A stretch of 30,747 nucleotides of DNA, from the NCBI GenBank assembly GCA_002480935.1, contig DLDC01000082.1, forward strand, positions 1 through 30,747. The letters run 5' to 3'. Both the position numbers and the translations under genes were made by a program. Origin of the DNA: Prevotella sp. UBA7782 (lineage in GTDB: Bacteria; Bacteroidota; Bacteroidia; Bacteroidales; Bacteroidaceae). A model generated the notes under the pieces. That model saw only the letters and a list, made by a program, of their open reading frames with translations. It searched no databases and was not told the origin of the DNA. Every line of letters starts with the position of its first letter. The first letter of the stretch is position 1. This document shows positions 1 to 7,400 of the stretch, in pieces.

Positions 1-728
1 TCGCCTATCACGCCGCCCCAAAGGGTATTGTCCAAGTCCAGAATAAGGCATTTCTTGAACTGCCCCTTGCAGGCACAGATAATATCCATCACCCGGCCGG
101 CCACGTAAGGAACGGCGTCTACGCTGAGCACCATCTCCGTGCTGACGTATATGTTGGCGTCGAACATGAAGTTGCGGCCCATCTTGTTTTGCAGTCCTGC
201 AATGTCGCAAACAAAGAGGTTGGGATGTCGCTGTGCCAACTCCATCAACCCAAAGTTCAGCTTGCGCACTTGGTAGGTGAAAGACGACTCCACCTTATTG
301 GCATAAGAGCCGAACACCGTGTCTTCTATTTCCGGATAGTTCAGGCAGATTATCTTCTTGCCCTTCAGCGCGGGCATCTCCACAACCGATTCTACGAACT
401 TTAGCCGCTCGTCGGCCAGCGTTGCCTGGCTTTGAGTAGGGAGCATGCTGTGCTTCTCACAGAGTTTATGCGTGGACTGGAAGAGCACTATGAACTCCGG
501 GTCATGCTCATACAGCTCGCTGTCAGGGTCCATAAACTGCTGGTATACCTGGTTATATTCAGCCTCAAAGAGGTCTATGTCGTACCCCTTGGCCACACCC
601 ATGCCTCGCAGGGCTGTGGCCAGGAACTGCGTAGCCGTATCGCCTATGAGCGCGACACTGATTTTCTGATCGCAGGCAGCGGGATGTTTGGCCAGCTTCT
701 TGAGATCTTTCAGTGTTAGTTCTTCCAT
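1..728 (-). CDS. FkbH-like HAD-IIIC family protein (N-terminal part, runs off window)
   Basis: The reverse strand is open from an ATG at 728-726 to the left edge, giving 242 codons with no stop. The first part (about residues 1-225) is an alpha/beta region with stretches such as KISVALIGDTATQFL and the segment KKIICLNYPEIEDTVFGSY. It is followed by the HAD phosphatase motif I in the form typical of FkbH proteins, LDLDNTLWGGVIG, with D231 and D233 as expected nucleophile and acid/base. FkbH enzymes dephosphorylate a glycerate phosphate and load it on an acyl carrier protein; Bacteroidota homologues are usually found in surface-glycan or lipid clusters. The C-terminal half is outside the window, so substrate and cluster cannot be judged. 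A good promoter lies 120 bp upstream. Family assignment is firm, exact role is not. Confidence 0.85.
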   Translation of the reverse strand, partial: MEELTLKDLKKLAKHPAACDQKISVALIGDTATQFLATALRGMGVAKGYDIDLFEAEYNQVYQQFMDPDSELYEHDPEFIVLFQSTHKLCEKHSMLPTQSQATLADERLKFVESVVEMPALKGKKIICLNYPEIEDTVFGSYANKVESSFTYQVRKLNFGLMELAQRHPNLFVCDIAGLQNKMGRNFMFDANIYVSTEMVLSVDAVPYVAGRVMDIICACKGQFKKCLILDLDNTLWGGVIG

Positions 729-850
729 GATGTGATGATTTTTACTTATGCCAGACCGATTCCTTTTTCGTCATAAACGGTTTCTTGATCCATCTTTTGT
801 GTGATGGCTCAAGTGTTCTTTGGTTTCACAATAGGATTGTGTATGGTTTT

Positions 851-882
851 GCAAAGTTACAAATAAAATTATTATATGCAAA
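851..882 (-). promoter_or_regulatory. Bacteroides-type promoter for the FkbH-like gene
   Basis: Read on the minus strand, TTTG (882-879) is followed after 19 nt by TAACTTTGC (859-851), matching the Bacteroidota -33/-7 consensus (TTTG, 19-21 nt, TAnnTTTG). Transcription would start near 844, leaving a 5' leader of about 115 nt before the ATG at 728. Confidence 0.7.
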
Positions 883-1286
883 AAAAAACTTAATTTATTT
901 ATCTGTCCGCAAAAACATCTTGCTTATTACTGCATCTCATCGCACGATGTTGGCTTTGGCAAGAACGAATAAGAAAGTGTTTCAGGTCACGTCTTTCTGG
1001 CGTTGGTAGGATAAATGTCTGGCCGCTGGGGGCTTTTCGCAAGCTATCTTATAATGCGCATCAAAGGCTTCGGTGCCAAGGGTGTGATGTACGTGATTGC
1101 TTTCTTTCTTTTATAATGTACCTTTCTTCTTTATTATGAATCCCGACTTCATCAAACCGCACTCAATTTTTCAGTAATGGTTGTGCCTTGTGCGGTCAAC
1201 ATCCAAGCACGGCAAGAATCTGCCCCATGTATGGGTTGAACATGTGGTGCGGCCTGTATATGTTCATTGGTTGTTCCTTGGTGTGG

Positions 1287-1311
1287 GGCCGGCACAAGGC
1301 ACGGCCACTAC
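1287..1311 (-). repeat. REP-like palindrome with 5' GTAG (copy 1)
   Basis: On the minus strand the element starts with GTAG, then TGGCCGTGCC, TTGTG and CCGGCC, so GGCCG can pair with CGGCC around a CCTTGTG-containing loop. It aligns along its length with the element at 1451-1474: same GTAG head, same position of the CCTTG core, same closing complementary arms. GTAG followed by an imperfect hairpin is the signature of REP elements mobilised by RAYT transposases. Confidence 0.45.
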
Positions 1312-1450
1312 AACTGCTGAGGATTTTTGTGTGTGAATAATCATCACTGCTTTGATATTTAAGAATGTCATCAATGCCGGATGCTGATGTCCGGAACCCT
1401 GTTATGTAACATTATCTTACTATTCATCACGCCCCATGTCCGCCCCTTGT

Positions 1451-1474
1451 GGACGCACCAAGGTACGTCCCTAC
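1451..1474 (-). repeat. REP-like palindrome with 5' GTAG (copy 2)
   Basis: On the minus strand GTAG (1474-1471) is followed by the near-perfect palindrome GGACGTACCTTGGTGCGTCC (1470-1451), with 9-bp arms and one mismatch around a central TT. The architecture matches the copy at 1287-1311. No RAYT (Y1 transposase) gene is in the window, so any mobilising enzyme would be elsewhere. Confidence 0.5.
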
Positions 1475-1567
1475 TTTTAGGATGTATTCCTTATTTTATT
1501 AGCAGATTATGGGCAGTATTTGAAAATAAATGTGTAAGTTTGTGGCGAACAAATAATTTTTGCTACT

Positions 1568-1945
1568 ATGACAGAAGGATTCCGAGTGAAAGAATATCAT
1601 GGTCCGGTGAAACGCTATTGCCAGACCATGTTGCTGCGTGATGATAGCGAGCTCATCAAGAAATATCGTGCGGCTCATAGCCGTGAGCATTTCTGGCCTG
1701 AGATAGAAGAGGGCATCAAGAGTGTGGGCATACTAGAAATGGAAATCTATATCCTTGGCAACCGTCTGTTCATGATTGTCGAGACTCCGCTCGATTTTGA
1801 TTGGGACTCCGCCATGGCACGCCTTGCCACCCTTCCCCGTCAGCAGGAGTGGGAGACGTTTGTCTCAGCTTTTCAGCAGTGCGCCGCTGATGCCACAAGC
1901 GACGAGAAATGGCAGATGATGGATCGCATGTTTTATCTCTATTAG
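1568..1945 (+). CDS. L-rhamnose mutarotase family protein
   Basis: This 125-aa protein belongs to the RhaM/YiiL (DUF718) family, which interconverts alpha and beta anomers of L-rhamnose or a related 6-deoxyhexose (fucose in some members) in the cytoplasm. The segment Y33-R-A-A-H37 followed by W43-P-E matches the family's conserved tyrosine, histidine and tryptophan. The LGNRLFMIVE strand, LPRQQEW and the C-terminal MDRMFYLY are also typical. It is about 20 residues longer at the N-terminus than E. coli RhaM, but no other ATG gives a full domain. No rhamnose or fucose catabolic genes adjoin it. It ends at 1945, and the stop codon of the convergent gene begins at 1946, so there is no intergenic space. 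Confidence 0.88.
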   Translation: MTEGFRVKEYHGPVKRYCQTMLLRDDSELIKKYRAAHSREHFWPEIEEGIKSVGILEMEIYILGNRLFMIVETPLDFDWDSAMARLATLPRQQEWETFVSAFQQCAADATSDEKWQMMDRMFYLY

Positions 1946-2686
1946 CTAATGCTTTTTAAATGTGTCGAGCATTGGGAGAATGCTCTCAAGCTTCTCCACA
2001 ATGCGGTGCTGCTCGAAGAGGGGGGAAAGTGGAACAAGCAGGTTATATATGCTTTGTGCGTTTAGGGTTTTTCCTTTTATTGTATCCTTAGACTCACCCC
2101 AATTTGATGTTACAGGGAGAATCTTTAAAAGATAGTCTCGTGTATAGAATTTAGTATCGCATAGTGTTTGAATAGTTATGATTGCTTCATTATGATAAGC
2201 ATCGATGCCAAGGATACAGGTTCTTCCAATAGTCAATTTAAAACTCATTAATAATGAGCCAGCTTTAGAAATGTTATATCCAAAGGTTTCTTCGGCAGCG
2301 TATTTAGAAATCCTTTCTTTTGTGGATATTATTATACCATCTTGTTTCATGTCCGAAATTGATACCCAAGGGTATTCTCCATTTATCCAATATCGCCCAT
2401 CCCCTCTTGCAGGAGTTTTACCAGAATGACTATTAACAAGCCTCCCGAATCTTACCCACTCCCACGTTTCAGGGATATCGAACGGTATTTCGTCATCTAT
2501 GCAGACATCCGGTCGCTTTTTATCGGTAAAGCGTTCCATCCAATGTCCATCTGTGGAGCGATAGATACGTGATTCGTTCTTATCTTTCTTGATTTTCTTC
2601 TCTTTGACAAGCTTTGCCTTCTCGTCATGAATTCTATCAAGCAGTACTGCTGCCGGCTCATCGTTGGGGTCTTTTTTAATCCACAT
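1946..2686 (-). pseudogene. Orphan C-terminal half of a type I restriction specificity subunit (HsdS)
   Basis: The 246-aa frame starts inside what is normally the central conserved region of HsdS. WIKKDPNDEPAAVLLDRI, a lysine-rich helix and CIDDEIPFDIPETWEWVRF are the usual linker into the second target-recognition domain (TRD). One TRD follows (about residues 80-215), then a distal helix, LFEQHRIVEKLESILPMLDTF. A full HsdS has two TRDs and about 400-500 residues, so the N-terminal half is missing. No hsdR, hsdM, second hsdS copy or recombinase is in the window. The middle of the gene is visibly A+T-richer than its neighbours, consistent with acquired DNA. The frame stays open upstream into the end of the neighbouring regulator gene, so no lost half can be recovered locally. 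It may be a remnant, or a silent or half-size specificity cassette; function is unproven. Confidence 0.8.
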
Positions 2687-2699
2687 TGATGCCCTTGTT

Positions 2700-4232
2700 T
2701 TATCCTGCTGCCTGGTCCTTTTGCTTGTCGGGCATGGTGCTTGCCAGTTTCTGGTATTGAGAGGGGTTCATGCCGTTGAGCTTCCTGAAGGCCTGCACAA
2801 AGCTTGAACCGCTCTTATAGCCCAGTTCCTCGTATATGGCCTGTATGGTCATGTTGCCATAATGTTGGGCATCGCTCAGCCTCCGACAAGCCTCGCGTAT
2901 GCGATGCTCGTTAAGATAAGTCTTGAAGTTCATGCCATAGTTTTCGTTGATAACAGCTGATACATACTTAGTGTTTGAGCCAACAAGTTCGGCCAGCATG
3001 TTCAGGCTGAAATCTTGTCGGCTAATAGTAGCTATGTCATCCATCACCCTGTTGATCTTATCCAAAAGTATCGTCTGTTGTTCAGCTGTCAGCAAGGAAG
3101 TCTGTCGGCCCTCATCTGCCGTTTCCTCATTGTTGCTATGTACTTTATGTCCGATGGATTCGGCATATTTCCTAATCATGGCCTTGCTTGCGTCGTCCTG
3201 CTTCGTTAGTTCCTTGTTCTTTTCTATCAGCAGTTGCTGGGCCTCCAGCAAATGCTTGTTGCGCCTGCGCAGCTTCACATACAGCATGGATAGCACGATG
3301 ATGAAGCATAGGAATAATCCCACGTAGGCCATGAGCATACGGCTGCGCTCCGTCAGGTTGCTGATGATTTGGTCGTTGAGCTGGTTCTCATAGTCGAAGA
3401 GCTTGTTCTGCGCCGCGTTCATCCGGTTCTGATCGAAGAGTGAGTCGCTCAGCACCAGATACCTGCTCTTATAAGCCTGTGCCTGCAGCGCGTCGCCGGC
3501 CCTTTTGTAAGCCACGTATAGCTCTCTTGAGATGGAGCATTCAAGCTTGGCATCGTGATTCTTCTTAGCCAGATGCAGCTCTGTCAGAAAATTGCTGATG
3601 GCATCACGGGTGCGGTTCTGCATCATATAGATAGAGCCGTTGGTGCCGTAAGTGGTGCACAGATAGCGATAATCTAGCCCCGCGTCTTCTATATATTGCC
3701 TCACCTTGCTCAAGTAATAGTGCGCCGTGACATAGTCGTGCGCCGCCATGGCGATGGCGCTTTGGTTGTTGAGGGCATAATATCTCATGACGGGAGTGGG
3801 CTTGAGCGGAATGCTCATTTGTATATTATAGTATTTTCGAGCTTCCTCCACATTGCCCTTCTCGCAATTCACCATGACCAGGCTGATGGCAAATTTCTGT
3901 TGCAGGGACAAGTCTTTCTGCTCCACGGCCATGTCGTAACCTTTCTTGTAATAATGCTCAGCCCTCCCAAAATCGGCCATTTCACCGTATATAGTACCTA
4001 TATTTCCCAGGCAGGCGGCAGCCGTGTGACTGTCGTTTTGCTTGCGCGCCAGCTCCAAGGCACGGGTGTAAGTGGTGAGCGCCTCCGAAAACTGCTCGTG
4101 CGCCATATACTTGTCGGCCTTCAGCTTCAGCTCTACAGCCTTTCCGGGTGTCTCATCAAGGGCCCTGGCAAGTGTAGGGAGAAGGGAAAGCAGAATGATG
4201 ATGCTTATATAAAGCCTTGTTTTTGTTGCCAT
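2700..4232 (-). CDS. Membrane-anchored TPR / AraC-type transcriptional regulator
   Basis: The 510-aa protein has a signal or anchor peptide (residues 1-24, ending ARA), tetratricopeptide repeats over about 30-260 (for example ALTTYTRALELARKQND and AACLGNIGTIYGEMADFGRAEHYYKKGYD), and one transmembrane helix near 300-318 (YVGLFLCFIIVLSMLYVKL). A basic, coiled-coil linker and a C-terminal AraC/XylS helix-turn-helix domain follow (about 405-497), with LNMLAELVGSNTKYVSAVIN as the first HTH and IYEELGYKSGSSFVQAFRKL as the second. The layout places the TPR sensor in the periplasm and the DNA-binding domain in the cytoplasm, a one-component transmembrane regulator common in Bacteroidota. It is transcribed away from the secreted-protein block beginning at 4478, which makes that block the first candidate target. 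The inducing signal is unknown. Confidence 0.85.
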   Translation of the reverse strand: MATKTRLYISIIILLSLLPTLARALDETPGKAVELKLKADKYMAHEQFSEALTTYTRALELARKQNDSHTAAACLGNIGTIYGEMADFGRAEHYYKKGYDMAVEQKDLSLQQKFAISLVMVNCEKGNVEEARKYYNIQMSIPLKPTPVMRYYALNNQSAIAMAAHDYVTAHYYLSKVRQYIEDAGLDYRYLCTTYGTNGSIYMMQNRTRDAISNFLTELHLAKKNHDAKLECSISRELYVAYKRAGDALQAQAYKSRYLVLSDSLFDQNRMNAAQNKLFDYENQLNDQIISNLTERSRMLMAYVGLFLCFIIVLSMLYVKLRRRNKHLLEAQQLLIEKNKELTKQDDASKAMIRKYAESIGHKVHSNNEETADEGRQTSLLTAEQQTILLDKINRVMDDIATISRQDFSLNMLAELVGSNTKYVSAVINENYGMNFKTYLNEHRIREACRRLSDAQHYGNMTIQAIYEELGYKSGSSFVQAFRKLNGMNPSQYQKLASTMPDKQKDQAAG

Positions 4233-4238
4233 ACCGCT

Positions 4239-4247
4239 GCAAAGTTA
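4239..4247 (-). promoter_or_regulatory. Putative -7 element of the TPR/AraC gene, almost abutting the start codon
   Basis: TAACTTTGC on the minus strand lies 6 bp from the ATG at 4232, so a start about 5-7 nt downstream would give an mRNA with practically no leader. The -33 element is poor (no TTTG at 19-21 nt). The assignment rests on the exact -7 match and its recurrence at other genes here. Confidence 0.45.
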
Positions 4248-4397
4248 GCAAATTATTTTTAATATTGGTGAAACATATCGCATTATTGGCCGTATTTGCC
4301 TTCTTAGCTATTCCATGCATCTCCGGCTCAGCATACCCGATGAAATGGGCAAAACATCATCATTTTCTTGAAATCGAAGACGCGCAGGCATAAAATA

Positions 4398-4430
4398 TTT
4401 GTAATATAGCAACTATTTTCAGTACTTTTG
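4398..4430 (+). promoter_or_regulatory. Bacteroides-type promoter of the secreted-protein block
   Basis: TTTG at 4398-4401 and TACTTTTG at 4423-4430 are separated by 21 nt, a full match to the Bacteroidota promoter consensus. The transcript would start near 4437, about 40 nt before the ATG at 4478. The divergent regulator promoter lies about 150 bp to the left, leaving 4248-4397 as the likely operator region. Confidence 0.75.
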
Positions 4431-4477
4431 CAACAGAATTAATCAATTTTCAATAGCTATCTAACATTTTAAAAGAA

Positions 4478-7400
4478 ATGCTTATGAATCACTTCTTCAA
4501 ATCAGTTTTGTTGGCGTTTGCCACATTCTGTGCATTGCCCGGTATGGTGCAGGCACAGAAGGTGCTCACGCTTCAACCACCCAAGGCTGCGTCGGGCTTA
4601 TCCGGTGCTGCCATGCAGAATACTGCCGTGCGCAAGAAAGGACAGTCAGCCACGCAAGTAAAAGGCTTTATGCCGTTGGCTGACGCTGAGCAGTACAACC
4701 AATATGTGGGTCAGGGCAAGACTCCGGCTTCTCGCCTGCCGCAAGTAAGGAAGAATCCGAATGCCCCGGAAGACTCAACGGTTTATCATTACACTGGCTT
4801 CAACGCTGGTGCCGGTGTGGCGAGCGACGGCACTACGGCCACAGGTGGCTGGGTGAACTTCTCCTTATATAAGGATTATAGCAATGCCTATAGCCCCAAG
4901 GACCCGGCCTTTACATGCGACACCATCAGCTCAGACGGGGGCGCGTCGCCCTATTCGGTGCTCATCGGCGACAAGGTGTATAGCTTCTTGCCACACACAA
5001 CCAATTATACCACCTATCCCACCATCACGCGCACCGTGTATGACGCCAACACCATGAAGCCGCTGAGCTCGCAGGTGTTTAACACCAGTCATGGCGGAGC
5101 AAAGAGTTATGTGCCCTATATCATGGCTTATGATGACCAGACGGGCAATACCTACGCCATCACGCTTGAAAATATCAAGAACGCGCAGGGCTCTACCGAT
5201 CATGAGAATTATTGTCTGAACATCGTAGATACGGCTACCTGCGAGCTCAAGCGCCTGGGTGTGCTGGGCAAGTGGTACTCAAGCAAGGAGAAGGGCAATA
5301 TGGCCATCAAGTCGTTTACGGCTTCTTACGGTACCCTCTATATTGTGTGGAAAGATGATTCTCTTTATTTGGGAAAGATCAACACATCCGATTTCAGCGT
5401 CGATTCCATAGGCATGATCAGCAGCTTGCCTAATAAATATGTCTATGGTGTTCAGCCTATTGTCAGCGAAAACAGTTCGTTGATCATGAATTACTATGAC
5501 TTGAACTCGGGCACTGCTTATTATAAGGTAAACACTTACGTTCCCTACGGCTCGACCGAGAAGAAAGTGGAGGCCACTAAGATAATAGATGCTCCTACGG
5601 GCTTCAACTTCTTCTTCCAGCGCCCTGAGACAGTAAAGAATTCCTATACCAAGTATTTCCAACCCATCACCGACTTCAAGGTCACTATTCCCGAGGGCAG
5701 TAACGAGGCTACCATCAGCTTTACTACCCCCGACTCTGTATATGCTGACGGCACAAAGATGAAGTTTGAATATTACAACTATAAGAATCTGACGTGCTAT
5801 GTCTCCTCATCCAACCACGCGGGCAATTATTATATCACCTCACCTTTCCCGCGCAGCCTCAACTATAAGACACACTACGAGGGTAAGGTTACGTTGCCCA
5901 GCGGCTTTAACAACATTGCAGTGAAGATTTCGAGCAACGACTATAATCTCTCACTCAATCCTCTTCTGGTGAGTGCCAATGTCATTGCCGGTTATGACGC
6001 TCCCGCGTCTGTAACCGATGCCAAGCTCACCATCAACGGCACCAAGGCCACTATCTCATGGATCAAGCCCACCGCAGGACGTTATGCCGACTTCGGCAGC
6101 ACCTTCGATGCCAGCGACATTACTTATAAGGTGGTGCGCAGCGACGGTTATGTGGTGGACAGCACTGCCAACACCACGGTTGAAGACAACACGCTGCCCG
6201 AGACTATACAGTCTTGGTCATACACCATCTATCCTTATTCTCATGGCAACAAGGGCGTAGGCGAGCAGACCAACACCGCTGCCGGTGGCAATTACATGGC
6301 TCTGCCTTATGAAGAGAACTTCGACGATGCCAGCAGCATGACACCCTGGACGGTGATCAACGCCGATAACAATGGCTCTTACATGACATGGTATTACAAT
6401 CAGTATAGCCACTCCGTGGTGACGGCAGGAGGAAGAGCCATGGACGATTGGCTCATCACTCCTAAGTTCCAGTTGCATGCCGATACTCTCTATCACTTCG
6501 GCTTCCAGCTGCGGGGTGAGGGCATACTGAAGGTAACCTACGGCACAGACAACACCGTAGAGGCTCAAACCAACGTTCTGGACAATATAACTGCTACAAG
6601 AAACATCACGGGCAAGGACGACCGCTATACGCGTCGTGCCGTAGACACCAAAGACTACTTTGTTTCTCCTGCAGAGAATGGCACTTATTGCTTCGCTCTG
6701 TATGCCAACAACGTGGGCAATGACAACGACGGCTGGACGGTAGACACCGTCAAGGTGAGTGCCGTGGCTCCGATGGTAGCTCCTGATAGTGTGCAGAACC
6801 TGCAGTTCGTTCCCGGTGACAAGGGCGCGCTTAACGGCACCTTCACTTTTACCGCTCCTACCAAGACTATCAGTGGTGAGACTACTACTGTAAGCGCCGT
6901 GAACGTTTATGACGCCAACGGCAAGCTGCTGGGCACCACACAAGTGTCAGCCGGTGCTACGGGCAGCGTCAAGGTGAATGCCGTGAAGGGTTATAACACC
7001 TTCTTTGTACGTGCTGCCAACGACCATGGAGACGGCTATCCCGTGAAGCGCTTCATATACATAGGACCTGATGTGCCGCAAGACGTGGCCAGCGCTCACG
7101 CTACTTGGGGTGACGGCGATTATGTTACCAACATCAACTTCGACAAGGTTTCTACCGTGGGCCGTCATGGCGGTTATGTTGACCCGGCTACGGTGAAGTA
7201 TCGCCTGTATACCTATAACAACAAGAACTATCCTTCGCACAAGGAAGTAACTACAATGTCTACTAACGAGACTGTAGAGGTAGACAACCAAGGCCTTACG
7301 GGTCAGAATCAGGTGGTTTACTCTATCACAGCCTTTAACGATGAGGGTGAGTCGAACTATAAGAACTTCGGCATCGTGATAGGTACTCCTTATGCTCTGC

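Larger units (their letters stand above)
883..1567. other. Intergenic region without a recognisable gene, containing REP-like palindromes
   Basis: About 690 bp between divergent genes. Open frames here are short and resemble nothing I recognise. The left part is A/T-rich. The centre carries an 11-bp inverted repeat, GTGCCTTGTGC at 1183-1193 and its exact complement at 1292-1302. Two REP-like palindromes lie at 1287-1311 and 1451-1474. The right end carries possible promoter sequence for the downstream mutarotase gene: TAAGTTTG at 1535-1542, or an imperfect AATTTTTG at 1555-1562. Neither has a well-placed -33 element. Confidence 0.6.

Noticed and set aside
1381..1641. An 86-codon plus-strand frame starting in the REP-like region.
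   Set aside because: It runs through the palindrome and then overlaps the rhamnose mutarotase in another frame, with no family resemblance.
1941..1957. Palindrome ATTAGCTAAT followed by a T-run at the junction of the convergent mutarotase and hsdS fragment, as a terminator.
   Set aside because: It is a short A/T-only stem with no loop, formed by the two stop codons themselves; too weak to call.
4338..4352. A 15-bp sequence in the regulator/secreted-protein intergenic region recurs inverted inside mutY (about 17748-17762).
   Set aside because: One exact 15-bp match between two places in 31 kb is not far from chance, and the mutY copy is ordinary coding sequence.
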